Source: Cranoglanis bouderius
Taxonomy: Eukaryota; Chordata; Actinopteri; Siluriformes; Cranoglanididae
Length of the DNA stretch: 64,000 nucleotides
Assembly: GCA_023630585.1 (NCBI GenBank)
Contig: CM042540.1
Span: 21,834,074 to 21,898,073, forward strand
Direction of reading: 5' to 3'
Shown here piece by piece: positions 12,401 through 21,309 of the stretch (positions are counted from its first letter, which is position 1; every line of letters starts with the position of its first letter). The notes under the pieces are model-generated. The model ran no database searches, was not told the DNA's origin, and saw only the letters and a program-made list of their open reading frames with translations. Position numbers and translations under genes: made by a program.

Positions 12401-15400
12401 TGGTTTTGTAACTTTTTCCAGCCTGATGAGCATCAACAACTCTTTTTCTGAGGTCCTCAGGAATCTCCTTTGTTCGTGCCATGATACACTTCCCCAAACA
12501 TGTGTTGTGAAGATCAGACTATGATAGATCCTTGTTCTTTAAATAAATTGGCGTGCTCACTCATGCCTGATTGTCATCCTATTCATCGAAAACACCTGAC
12601 ACCTTCACATTCACTGCTAACCCTAGAGGTTCACATACTTTTACCACTCACAGATATGCAATACTGGATCATTTTCCTCAATAAATAAATGACCAAGTAT
12701 AATATTTTTGTCTCATTTGTTTGACTTTTATCAAGGTCGAGGAAATCATGAATAGCTAGAAATACCAGTCGATTTTAATGTAAAACCTTTAGATACCATG
12801 CCCACAGATAGTAAGCTGAAAATGAAAATGAATTTCACCTTTCAGCATGACAATGGCCCAAAGCATACATCTAAATCAACAAAGGAATGGCTTAACCAAA
12901 AGAAGATCAATGTTTTTGAATGGCCTAGCCAGAGCCCAGACCTGAATCCAACTAAAAATCTCTGGGGTGACCTGAAGCAGACCGTGCACACAAGATGCCC
13001 ATACAATTCAATGGAACTAGAATGTTTTTTTTTTGCAAGAAAGAGTGGGAAAATATTGCCAATAAGTTAAGATGTGCCATGCTGATAGACTCTTACCCAA
13101 AAAGACTGAGTGGTGTAATAAAATCAAAAAGTGCTTCAACAAAGTATTAGTTTAGGGATGTGCACACTTATGCAGCTAGGTTATTGTAAGTTTATTTTTC
13201 CTTTTTCCCTAAAAAAAGTTTGATTGTTTTTCACTTTATTTGTATACTTTGCAATTTTATATTAAAGGTTGGAAAAGATCCGACATGAATACTCTTAGTT
13301 TTATTCTTTTACTTCACAAAAACCTGCCATTTTAACAGGGGTGTGTAGACATTTTATATCCACTGTACACATAAAACTCTACACATATACTGTAGGTTTA
13401 CCTGCCCTGGTTCTGCACAGCTGCACTTTCCTTTGTCTTACATACCTGATCTACACCTATTTAATGGCAATCCCCTCCACACCCTACAATTACCATACCC
13501 TAATTATAAGAAAACCAGAACAAGTCTTGATTATCGTTTGATTTCTAGCTATGTAGTATAACTATAAAAGGTATTGAGTCACATTATGCTGAGCTATTAC
13601 TATTGCATTCAATTACTTAAATTGCTGATAGCCACAAGTATTCCATATACTCTGCTTACAGCTGCAGGAAGGATTAAACATGACGGGCGTGCTGTTATAG
13701 GAAAATAACAAAGACGTGGTGTGATGTGTTACTACTGACACAATTCATAAATGCTCACACACTTCAGTACACAGCTTCAGCTTACCAAATTGGCCAAAAT
13801 GACTTTGAGTGGCAGGAAGTGACGAGATGTGTCCAGCAGGATGCCTCGATGAGCAAAGCGAGGAAAGTCAGATACGTCTGTCTTGTTGATTGTAATCTGG
13901 TGCAAAGAGATGTCAGATACGCACAATCATTTACCATTTTCAGATTACCGTCACTGAAATAACTACCAGGATCAAGTGCAATCAACTGCATGTAGAATAA
14001 ACTCACAGCTCCATAATTATCTTCATACACCAGCTGGCTGAAGGTCTCAAGTCCTAAATGTGTGTAAGAAAATGTAACATTACAAAACAAACAGTCTATA
14101 GCTTTTAAGGTATGCTTGTATCCTGGAGTCACTCCAGGCACATAAATCACATCACATCACACACAGATCATTATGGTGTAATTTTGTAATCATTGTAATC
14201 ATTGTGTTGTAAAATACATACAATAAATGTGAGGGGAGGAAAAATCTGTGAATCTTAATAGGTTACCAAGTACAATGTATGCAAAGCATGGTAAAACATT
14301 TTGCCATCTGTATGTAGACTGAAGTTTTTAATGACGTTAGCTAGCTTTTCTAAAAATAAAAAAATTTAAAAAAGAAGGCTATATTATAAAGCTTAAAAAG
14401 AACTAAGCATATAAAATTGTTATAGCATTATAACAATTTTATTTATTTTATGGTTTTTTTGCAATAAAATTTCTTAAAATCTCTCAGAGATTCCTAGTAC
14501 TCCCAAGTGTACTTTTAGGATACTGAGATATGATCAAAAAGACTTCAGTCATGACTTTTAATTAATTTCTCATGACTTCATTAAAAGGTACCTATCTATT
14601 TTTTATTGTGGAGAGGTGTGAATTGTTTGCTTCCCCCTCCCCCAACACCCTTTTCCCCCCATCGGCCTGCTCACCAGCGTCTAAACATAGAGTCACGATA
14701 CTCTACACACAGAAACCCAACAGTGTCCTGATTAATCTTATAACAGACTTGCGGCTATTTGTTTGTTTATACTAGAGATGCACCGATTAACCAGCCAGGG
14801 ACCGGAATCAGCCGATTTTCCGCATGCTCAGCCCGGACCAGTGACCGGCCGGTCAGTCTTACGTCTTTCCGATTCCGAGCCGGTCCGTGTTGTTGCCAGT
14901 GGCACAGGCAATAATGTCACAGCCATGCTCACAGCCGCATGTAAACATGTCATAGGCAAAAACGCGAAAACCCATTGACCTACTGGAGGATCAACAAAGA
15001 TCGTTTCCCTGCGCTTGCTCCACTTGCCCGAGCCCCTACCTCTCTGCTCCATGTACAAGCGTTGAAAGTGATCGCTTGTTTAGCTTGGCTGGACATGTGA
15101 TAGATGAAAGGAGAAACCGATTATCAGGTGACAAGGCAGAGATGCTTCTGTTTGTGAAGAAAAACTTGCCATTAATGCTTAAGTATACATATGTTGGCAA
15201 AAAAGAAAAGGTGCCTTGTGTAACGCTTTACACAGAGAGGCCGGATAGCTTGCCTGAATGGTTGTAGCCAGGTGTAAGCAAATATCACGTATCTGATATT
15301 TAACAGTGGTTTATTATCAGCGTTGTCGATCCCCCGCACACATGGGGAAGTTTGCAAAACACTCTACTAACAACTGCGTTACTGAACATAAATAAAACAG

Positions 15401-18400
15401 AGCAAAGAGCAACAGAAATATAACCATAACGATGATCATAGCTCGCGCTCCGTCTACCGACTGCCCACTCATCAGTGAGGGAGTAAGAGAGAGCGTTCTG
15501 CCTTAAAAGGGCAGTAACTAATTCTACTTGTTACACTTGTTATTTAATTATTAGCCACTGCACTTATTAATATTTGGAGGAGTATTGTACACTTCAGTTT
15601 TGTTCATAGGCTTGTAATCTTTGGACTTTTGTGAGACGAGTAAAAAAAGTGAAAAAGGTCAATTTATAAACATAGTGGAAAATGATATCTGTTTTGTTAT
15701 ATAAAGCAACTCATTTTCAGTTAATTGTTATTTCTACCTCTTTCCAGTCACAGAGCACTTTATTTTGAGAGTTGTTTAAGTGAGAGAAGATCCTGTAACT
15801 TAGTGCAGTTTGGGGGAAATTGTAATGTGTAATAATTCTTTTATTATGAAAATAACATTTTGCATTGAAGAAAAGCAGATTTTTGTTTGTATTTGCTGTC
15901 AATTATAGTTCTTAGAAAGAAAATTGGAATCGGCAAAAATCGGTATTGGCAGGTCACACTTACAAAAAAAAATCGGAATCGGCCAAAAAAATTGCAATCG
16001 GTGCATCTCTAGTTTATACTGATTAAAAATGTCATATAAATGGAACGCCAGCGTACTGTAAGAAAGGATTAACCTCTGAAATGACAGTAATATTAAATCA
16101 ACAAAAAAAGTACCTGAGACTGAGATCAGCTTACCTCTCAATGCTCCCCATACATTTGTGGCCTTAAGAACAGCTGCGGGTTGGTCCACTGAAAGCTGAT
16201 CTAAGTAAACAAGAAACGACATTAAAAAGGCATTAAAATGTATAATTAAACAGATGTAAAACGCCACTTACAGTGGATATAAAAACTCTACACGCCACTG
16301 TTACAATGGCAGGTTTTTGTGAAGTAAACAAAATGAAACCAAGATAAATCATGCCGGAACCTTCTCTACCATTATTGTGAAATTTTAACCTATTGATTAA
16401 GGTGAAAAACAATACGAATCATTTTAGGTGAAAAATGAAAAATGTACAATAACCTGGTTGCATAAGTGTGCACACCCCTAAACTAATACTTAGTTGAAGC
16501 ACAGTTTGGCACATCTTGACCTAGCAATATTTTGCCATTCTTCTTTGCAAAAGCATTCTAACTGTCAAATTGGCTGGGCATCTCCTGTGCACAGCCCTCT
16601 TCAGGTCACCCCACAGATTTGTGACTGGATTTAGGTCTGGACTCAGGCTGGGCCATTCCAAAACCTGGAACTTGTTTTGGTGAAGCCATTCCTTTGTTGA
16701 TCTGAGCTCATTTGAGTTTAAGTAGGCCTAACATTAGTACTCTGTACAAGTATTGACACTAGTATTTACTCCCACCATCAATTAACACTGTTCTAACCTT
16801 TTACACAGCTTTCGACAAAATCTACAAACCAGGTTTAAGTCTAGTTTTAACATGTCGGATCTGTATGATGATAAAACTGCCTGTCTGTGCCTTGATTTTA
16901 TAAGAAGCATCCTGCAACATGGTTAAAGCTCTTAAGCGGATATCATGTATTGGATTATGGTCAAGTTAATCTTCGGATTAGGAGAAGTGGATTACTGTGA
17001 CTACAAGTCCTATCCGAAATTGTAATTCTCACTTCTGTTTATTCGCTATGTATGTCATGCATCTCATTCATGCAGTTTTTTTTTGGATGTTGTAAGAAAT
17101 CAACTCCCTTACACAAAAAAAAGAAGAAGAAGAAAAAAAAAGTATGGATCATTGTGTTTTTCACAGAAGTGGAAGGGCGTGAAGGAAGAAAGGGAACTCA
17201 CAGGATTCGTCTGTTTTTAGACTCGGATAACCATCACACTCCGGGTCAGTGGATGTGATCTGCACCCGAAGCTCAGTCAGCTCGGAGTCCAACACTTTAT
17301 CTTGGTTCGTCCCATGCTTCTTCACATAGTCAAAGATGTACTTGAAATATCTGAAAGAGAGAATCAGAACGTGTCACATGACTGCTACTGGACCATATAG
17401 ACTTTAAAACACAAAGGCTCAATCAAAATAGGTATAATTAGGCACAAAGATGCCACCGTTCCTATTCAGTGGTATTATACAGAAACCAGATTAGTTATGT
17501 GCTGACATATTCCATTTCAATTTTATTTGCATGGTGCTTTTAACAATAGACACTGTATCAAAGCAACATGAATGTACATTTACATCCCTAATGAGCAAGA
17601 CAGGTGGAAAAACTCCCTGACATGACACAAGGAACTAAACTCAAATGTGATTTTATAAAATCATTACTCTTATACTGTATACTATAAAGTCAAACTATAG
17701 TATGTGTTTTGAAAATATGTTCAGTATGACCATAAGAGTCCTGGGATGAGCAGTAGTGCTTAAGTACCAGGAATTCAGGTGAAGAAATGGCATCTTGTGA
17801 GTTTTTATGGAGTTGTTAACATGTGGGGCCATCCACAAATGTGCAAAGTGTTTCAGAAGCACAGAAGCTCAAACCAGAAGTTGAATTATTTATTTATTTA
17901 TTTTTAAAAGATGCTTATACCGATGATCTTTCCAACACACTTAGCACTGCTTGACTCTAGTATACAGTTGTAGAAGAGTAAGGATTTATATTCTCACTAT
18001 CCAAAGTCACCCAGATGAGGATGAGTTCCCTTTTGAGTCTGCTTCCTCTCAAGCCCTGCTAAAAATATATATATATATTAATAATATTATTATTATTATT
18101 TATTATTGGTATTTTGAATTTGTAATGGTTAAAATGAGAACTATTGGTTTTAATGAAATCTGTAATGGTCCCTGTTGGTAATTTGTTGCCTTCTATTGGT
18201 AGCATGTTATGTCAAGTGGATACCATTAAGGACCAATAATGGTAATGGTTTTAATGGTTAGCTGATGGCATTCATAGTGGAATCCATTAGAATTTCTGTG
18301 ATGGTTTCTATTGTTTTGGGGGGGGTTTCCCCAGCAGGGAGGTTTCTCCCTCATGTCATCTCAGGGAGTTTTTCCTGGCCACCACCACCTCTGCCTTGCT

Positions 18401-18905
18401 CATTAGGGATAAATCTATATCTTTATCTATATCCGTATTTCTGTAAAGCTGCCTTGTTACAATGTCCATTGTTAAACACACTATATAAATACAACTGAAT
18501 GGAATTTTAGTAGAATTGTGAGAAATTATACTTACTAAAATGCACTTCCTGTTTGCCAGCTTTTTGGGGGTTTGACTCGAGAAACAACACGTAGAAAGAA
18601 AAAAAAAAAACAGCAAATTGTACATCAGCAAATAAATAAGTGCAAGGTTACCTGCGGAAGGCATTTTGGAGCAGGCTGCAGCTCGGTCCCGCGGACGAAT
18701 CTTTAGCATGAACGATTTGAAAACTCGAAGAGCTCAATTTGAATGCAGTCGGGGTCGTCTGATATTTCTGTGGCAGCGGCCAAAGCGAGACGTCGTCTGT
18801 CTCCCGATATCGCTCTCCAAAATGATCAAACAACCAACCGCTACAAACAGTAACCGTTAATAACAGCGTTAGAGTATGCATAATGCTCAATGAGTTCCTA
18901 CTCAA
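3289..18905 (-). CDS. hexb: beta-hexosaminidase subunit beta, 5' eleven exons (3' end off window)
   Basis: Lysosomal glycoside hydrolase family 20 enzyme. HEXB forms homodimers or pairs with HEXA and removes terminal N-acetylhexosamine from GM2 ganglioside and glycans. Coding exons: 18905-18652, 17350-17202, 16200-16135, 14053-14007, 13896-13786, 9823-9722, 8330-8198, 7041-6861, 6436-6350, 6265-6193, 3463-3289. Every join uses AG/GT and keeps one frame of 459 codons plus one base. Exons 3-10 (66, 47, 111, 102, 133, 181, 87 and 73 bp) have the lengths I recall for human HEXA. The catalytic Asp-Glu pair is in HLGGDEVDFSCW (exon 8), and FAHRGILLDTSRH (exon 5) is conserved. Sequons NKT, NST and NVT are present. 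A hydrophobic signal peptide follows the second Met (18881); either Met could start. HEXB is preferred to HEXA because of ISYGQDWQKYYKVEPL and AFRRY. Introns are full of transposons but no exon is hit. Confidence 0.95.
3464..4553. other. hexb intron 10, left part
   Basis: Low-complexity, AT-rich intron sequence without a recognisable element. The Tc1-like element that follows begins at 4556. Confidence 0.5.
4556..6063 (-). mobile_element. Full-length Tc1-like element (family B) in hexb intron 10
   Basis: Bounded by inverted ends starting CAGGTGCATCTCAATAAATT and flanked by the TA target pair (4554-4555 and 6064-6065). The inverted repeats run about 200 bp (4556-4765 and 5855-6063) and contain internal repeated blocks, such as CAACAAATTAGAAT beside the outer AATAAATTAGAATGTCGTGG, like the IR/DR layout of several Tc1 families. 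It encodes one uninterrupted transposase on the minus strand. Confidence 0.93.
4836..5801 (-). CDS. Tc1-like transposase, intact frame
   Basis: A 321-residue DDE/D transposase that would cut and reinsert the surrounding element. The N-terminal third holds a paired-type helix-turn-helix region (KPQTFIAKEAGCSQSAVSKH) and a basic linker (GRKKCGRKRC). The catalytic aspartates are in ILFSDGSKF and DFIFQQDLAPAHS, and the glutamate in SPDLNPIENLW; exactly 34 residues separate the second D from E (DD34E). The residue after the first catalytic D is Gly where the family consensus and the copy at 43.9 kb have Glu (SDESKF). The start Met is supported by alignment to that copy. The frame has no stop or frameshift, which is unusual among the Tc1 copies here; whether it is active cannot be told. 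Confidence 0.9.
   Translation of the reverse strand: MVSQFGSLGKPQTFIAKEAGCSQSAVSKHVNRKLSGRKKCGRKRCTTNRENRSLMRIVKQNRFKNLSELHKEWTEAGVQASRATTHRRAKEFGYSCRIPLVKPLLNHRQRQRCLTWANEKKNWTVDQWSNILFSDGSKFCISFGNQGPRVWRKGGEAHSPSCLKSSVKFPQSVMIWGAMSSAGVGPLCFLKTKVTAPVYQEILEHFMLPSADQHFEDADFIFQQDLAPAHSAKSTKSWLNDHGVGVLDWPANSPDLNPIENLWGIVKRKMRNKRPKNADELKATVKETWASIPPQQCHKLITSMPCRIEAAIKAKGAPTKY
6193..6265 (-). CDS. hexb: hexb exon 10
   Basis: 73 bp encoding LLDIVKATNKGYMVWQEVFD then NGVK. The conserved VWQEVFD strand is intact. Confidence 0.94.
6350..6436 (-). CDS. hexb: hexb exon 9
   Basis: 87 bp encoding RSNPDIQKFMEQQGFGQDYS then KLESYYIQR. Confidence 0.94.
6861..7041 (-). CDS. hexb: hexb exon 8 (catalytic Asp-Glu)
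   Basis: 181 bp. Carries AGLLTPCYSGS, the glycosylation sequon in ILNSTYDF, and the active-site HLGGDEVDFSCW. The acceptor is set by frame: GTGTAG precedes GTCAGGCTGG, giving GQAG. Confidence 0.95.
7286..7985 (-). mobile_element. Truncated Tc1-like element (family C), hexb intron 7
   Basis: Reverse-complement translation shows the N-terminal helix-turn-helix (GEKQAILKL, then GIAQTLGIANTTIWNVLKKK) and GRPRKT-like remnants, the same family as the copy at 38.1-39.0 kb. Frames are broken and the catalytic part is absent. Confidence 0.72.
8198..8330 (-). CDS. hexb: hexb exon 7
   Basis: 133 bp encoding GAYHPYTHVYTPADVKMVIE, then the RGIRVIAEFDTPGHTQSWGK motif. Donor GTTAGT. Confidence 0.95.
8331..9721. 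other. hexb intron 6, left part
   Basis: AT-rich intron sequence without an element I can name. A tract of about 13 T then A lies near 9369-9385. Confidence 0.45.
9722..9823 (-). CDS. hexb: hexb exon 6
   Basis: 102 bp encoding EAMAMNKFNVFHWHIVDDHS then FPFLSRTFPDLSQR. The FHWHIVDD strand of the catalytic barrel is intact. Confidence 0.95.
10075..10190 (-). repeat. tRNA-related SINE-like fragment
   Basis: On the minus strand an A-box-like GTAGCTCAGTGGTTAAG is followed about 35 bases on by a B-box-like GTTCAAATCCCAGC, the internal Pol III promoter spacing of tRNA-derived SINEs. No intact tRNA cloverleaf, so not called a tRNA gene. A short Tc1-type end (TACTCACTTTTGTGAGATAC) lies just beyond, near 10225. 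Confidence 0.6.
10440..11050. other. hexb intron 5, no recognisable element
   Basis: Nothing gene-like seen. A short piece near 10380-10435 resembles the tail of the interspersed repeat at 17.5 and 18.4 kb. Confidence 0.4.
11052..11219 (+). mobile_element. Solo terminal repeat of the family B Tc1-like element
   Basis: Starts at a TA with CAGGTGCATCTCAATAAATT and matches the left inverted repeat of the 4.6-kb and 43.6-kb copies for about 165 bp, then stops abruptly after AACAAAAAC. No transposase follows. Confidence 0.85.
11317..12735 (-). mobile_element. Degenerate Tc1-like element (family D)
   Basis: Begins at TA with CAGTGGTGCTTGAAAGTTTG. The minus strand holds N-terminal transposase pieces at about 12480-12047 (helix-turn-helix region, then GVHGRIARRKTLLSKKN and HLQFAKDHVDKPEG) with several frameshifts; the catalytic region at about 12000-11700 is internally deleted. 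The far end stops near 12735, where it joins a different Tc1 family. Confidence 0.8.
12736..13365 (+). mobile_element. 3' half of a Tc1-like element (family E)
   Basis: Encodes the C-terminal part of a transposase at 12832-13066: FTFQHDNGPKHTSKSTKEWL, then WPSQSPDLNPTKNLWGDLKQ. The catalytic Glu is replaced by Lys (PTKNLW), so this copy is dead. It ends at ATTTTATATCCACTG followed by TA. A 5'-end copy of the same family lies at 16.27 kb. Confidence 0.82.
13366..13785. other. hexb intron 5, right end
   Basis: No element recognised between the Tc1 end and exon 5. Confidence 0.45.
13786..13896 (-). CDS. hexb: hexb exon 5
   Basis: 111 bp encoding ITINKTDVSDFPRFAHRGIL then LDTSRHFLPLKVILANL. Contains the substrate-binding Arg of the HRG motif and a sequon (NKT). 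Confidence 0.95.
14007..14053 (-). CDS. hexb: hexb exon 4
   Basis: 47 bp encoding LETFSQLVYEDNYGA, nearly identical to mammalian HEXB. Intron 4 to the next exon is only 110 bp. Confidence 0.95.
14060..14764. other. hexb intron 3, left part
   Basis: AT-rich sequence with no recognisable element before the hAT insertion. Confidence 0.45.
14773..16011 (+). mobile_element. Non-autonomous hAT element with 8-bp TSD
   Basis: Perfect terminal inverted repeats TAGAGATGCACCGAT / ATCGGTGCATCTCTA bound 1239 bp. The 8-bp GTTTATAC occurs on both sides (14765-14772 and 16012-16019), the target-site length of hAT transposons. Inside, at about 15076-15180, FSLAGHVIDERRNRLSGDKA and FVKKNL match the C-terminal dimerisation motif of hAT transposases; the rest of the transposase is gone. 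It sits in hexb intron 3. An internally deleted derivative of an autonomous hAT is the simplest reading. Confidence 0.92.
16135..16200 (-). CDS. hexb: hexb exon 3
   Basis: 66 bp encoding YQLSVDQPAAVLKATNVWGA followed by LRG across the junction. Acceptor ACTTAG, donor GTAAGC. Confidence 0.93.
16271..16720 (-). mobile_element. 5' fragment of a Tc1-like element (family E)
   Basis: Begins after TA with CAGTGGATATAAAAACTC, the complement of the end at 13365. The minus strand retains pieces of the C-terminal transposase region (bases reading CCAGACCTAAATCCAGTCAC). It is cut off near 16720 inside hexb intron 2. Confidence 0.78.
17202..17350 (-). CDS. hexb: hexb exon 2
   Basis: Begins after a TCTTTCAG acceptor with YFKYIFDYVKKHGTNQ, contains TSTDPECDGYPSLKTDES, and ends at a T/GTGAGT donor. 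It corresponds to the human HEXB segment ending in SSDESY. Confidence 0.92.
17510..17665 (-). repeat. Interspersed repeat tail (probable LINE/SINE 3' end)
   Basis: Contains TTTTATTTGCATGGTGCTTT, AATAGACACTGTATCAAAGC and CTAATGAGCAAGACAGG, the complement of the block at 18340-18505. The family is common in otophysan genomes from memory; I cannot name it with certainty. Confidence 0.5.
17985..18505 (+). repeat. Interspersed repeat tail, split by a MITE
   Basis: The left piece ends CTGCTTCCTCTCAAG (18053) and the right piece resumes AGGTTTCTCCCTCATGTC (18340). It continues through CTGTAAAGCTGCCTTGTTAC and AATGTCCATTGTTAAACAC. It is the reverse orientation of the repeat at 17.5 kb. Confidence 0.55.
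18054..18339. mobile_element. 286-bp MITE with CCCTGCT ends
   Basis: Terminal CCCTGCT and AGCAGGG form a short inverted repeat; AG flanks both sides, consistent with a 2-bp duplication. The body holds (TA)n, (TTA)n and many AATGGT/ACCATT words that can pair. It interrupts the repeat at 17985-18505. No superfamily assigned. Confidence 0.55.
18652..18905 (-). CDS. hexb: hexb exon 1
   Basis: Start MSRNSLSI followed by MHTLTLLLTVTVCSGWLF. The second Met begins a typical signal peptide. The exon ends in the AFRR codons at a CGCAG/GTAACC donor. It holds the N-terminal LWPLPQKYQTT and SFQIVH segments and the conserved cysteine of GPSCSLL. Confidence 0.92.
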
Positions 18906-19060
18906 TCAGCTGACTTCATGCACGCGACCAGAGGATTGTATAGCAGACCGCTCGGTACCGCCCCTAAGCAGCTCAACCAATCAGAATACACGGTACCACA
19001 TGGACAGGAAAAGGGATATGGCTCGTTGGCATAACGGCGCCGCCATCTTAGAGAGGGCAA
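18906..19060 (-). promoter_or_regulatory. hexb promoter region
   Basis: Immediately upstream of the hexb start: a GC box (complement of CCGCCCCT near 18958-18965), an inverted CCAAT box (CCAATCAG near 18976-18983) and a YY1-type motif GCCGCCATCTTAGAG (about 19039-19053). The block is locally CpG-rich in an AT-rich window and has no TATA box, as expected for a housekeeping lysosomal gene. The YY1 motif reads on the plus strand, so a divergent transcript is possible. Confidence 0.6.
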
Positions 19061-19709
19061 CAGTCGAAGTTCAGCTTAATGACTCAAAAGGGGAATTTTA
19101 TATATATAATGTATTTGACCTTTAACTTTAAAACAAGTAGCATGAAATATCCAGCACAGAAGACTATATACACACTGGATCTCTACAAAACAATGCAGTT
19201 GTTTGATTACAAACATTTCATAAAACCATAAAATGCATAAAACCATAAAATGAGCAAATAGTATCCATGTTAGAATCCCACTTCTTTAGATGCAACTTGA
19301 CTGAGAAAACCTGATGAGTTAACTTACAGGATCCAGTGCCCTCTACTAACACTGGCACCCTTGGTAAATATGAGCAAAGAAGGCTGTGAAAATTTGTCTT
19401 CATTGTATAACCTTTTGATATTTTGTTAAAAAAAATTCACAAAAATACTCTGCTCTCATGGATATCAAACAATTACAAACACAAACAGGTTTATCCAAAA
19501 ATATATACAGTGAGGGAAAAAAAAATTTGATCCCCTGCTGATTTTGTACATTTGCCCACAGACAAAGAAATGATCAGTGTATAATTTTAATGGTAGATGT
19601 ATTTTAACAGTGAGAGACAGAATAACAACAAAAAAATCCAGAAAAATGCATTTCAAAAAAGTTATAAATTGATTTGCATTTTAATGAGGGAAATAAGTAT
19701 TTGACCCCT

Positions 19710-20724
19710 TCGACTTAGTACTTGGTGGCAAAACCCTTGTTGACAATCACAGAGGTCAGACGTTTCTCATAGTTGGCCAGCAGGTTTGCACACATCTCAG
19801 GAGGGATTTTGTCCCACTCCTCTTTGCAGATCCTCTCCAAGTCATTAAGGTCTCGAGGCTGACTTTGGCAACTCGAACCTTCAGCTCCCTCCACAGATTT
19901 TCTATAGGATTTAGGTCTGGAGACTGGCTAGGCCACTCCAGGACCTTAATGTGCTTCTTCTTGAGCCACTCCTTTGTTGCCTTGGCTGTGTTTTTTGGGT
20001 TATTGTCATGCTGGAATACCCATCCACGACCCATTTTCAATGCCCTGGCTGAGGGAAGGAGGTTCTCACCCAAGATTTGACGGTACATGGCCCCGTCCAT
20101 TGTCCCTTTGATGCGGTGCAGTTGTCCTGTCTCCTTAGCAGAAAAACACCCCCAAAGCATAATGTTTCCACCTCCATGTTTGACGGTGGGGATGGTGTTC
20201 TTGGGGTCATAGGCAGCATTCCTCCTCCTCCAAACACGGTAAGTTGAGTTGATGCCAAAGAGCTCGATTTTGGTCTCATCTGACCAGAACACTTTCACCC
20301 AGTTCTCCTCTGAATCATTCAGGCAAACTTCAGATGGGCCTGTACATGTGCTTTCTTGAGCAGCGGGACATTGCGGGCGCTGCAGGATTTCAGTCCTTCA
20401 CGGTGTAGTGTGTTACCAATTGTTTTCTTGGTGACTGTGGTTCCAGCTGCCTTAAGATCATTAACAAGATCCTTCCGTGTAGTTCTGGGCTGATTCCTCA
20501 CCGTTCTCATGATCATTGAAATGCCACGAGGTGAGATCTTGCATGGAGCCCCAGACAGAGGGAGACTGACAGTTATTTTGTGTTTCTTCCATTTGCGAGT
20601 AATCGCACCAACTGTTGTCACCTTCTCACCAAGCTGCTTGGCCATGGTAAGCCCATTCCAGCCTTGTGTAGGTCTACAATCTTGTCCCTGACATCCTTGG
20701 ACAGCTCTTTGGTCTTGGCCATGG
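19710..20724 (-). pseudogene. Family G Tc1-like transposase with frameshifts
   Basis: MAKTKELSKDVRDKIVDLHK begins at 20724. The frame breaks after KAGMG (about 20660), resumes as KQLGEKVTTVGAITRKWKKH and runs to AHLKFA (20319). It breaks again in a small deletion, then continues VFWSDETKIELFG, MGRGWVFQHDNNPKNTAKAT and SPDLNPIENLWRELKVRVA before a third shift near 19850. The catalytic D, D and E are still readable. Confidence 0.87.
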
Positions 20725-20765
20725 TGGAGAGTTTGGAATCTGATTGATTGATTGCTTCTGTGGAC

Positions 20766-20860
20766 AGGTGTCTTTTATACAGGTAACGAGCTGAGATTAG
20801 GAGCACTCCCTTTAAGAGAGTGCTCCTAATCTCAGCTCGTTACCTGTATAAAAGACACCT
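20766..20860. repeat. 43-bp perfect inverted repeat, 9-base loop
   Basis: Left arm 20766-20808 (AGGTGTCTTTTATACAGGTA...) and right arm 20818-20860 are exact complements around CCTTTAAGA. It lies between the right terminal repeat and the transposase start of the family G element and would fold into a strong hairpin in DNA or RNA. Confidence 0.95.
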
Positions 20861-21309
20861 GAGAGCCAGAAATCTTGCTGATTGATAGGGGATCAAATAC
20901 TTATTTCACCCATTAAAATGCAAATCAATTTATAACTTTTTTGAAATGTGTTTTTCTGGATTTTTTTGTTGTTATTCTGTCTCTCACTGTTAAAATACAC
21001 CTACCATTAAAATTATAGACTGATCATTTCTTTGTCAGTGGGCAAACATACAAAATCAGCAGGGTATCAAATAATTTTTTCCCTCACTGTATATATTTGT
21101 TAAATATAGGTGTGCAACAATTATTGGCACCCCATGAATTCATATGAGAAAAATATATTTGAAGTATATTCCCATTGATATTTTTAAAAAAAAAATGTAC
21201 ACCTGGGTGACTAGGAACAGGAAATTATTCAACCATGACTTCCTGTTTCACAGGGGTATAAATATACAGAGGTAACACACATGCCAAATTCCCTTAGTGA
21301 TTCATACCA

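Larger units (their letters stand above)
19508..21089 (-). mobile_element. Inner Tc1-like element (family G) nested in family F
   Basis: Ends CAGTGAGGGAAAAAA / TTTTTTCCCTCACTG with TA on both sides (19506-19507, 21090-21091). The 1582-bp element separates two halves of the family F copy, so it inserted later. It carries a decayed minus-strand transposase and a long perfect palindrome just upstream of it. Confidence 0.93.
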
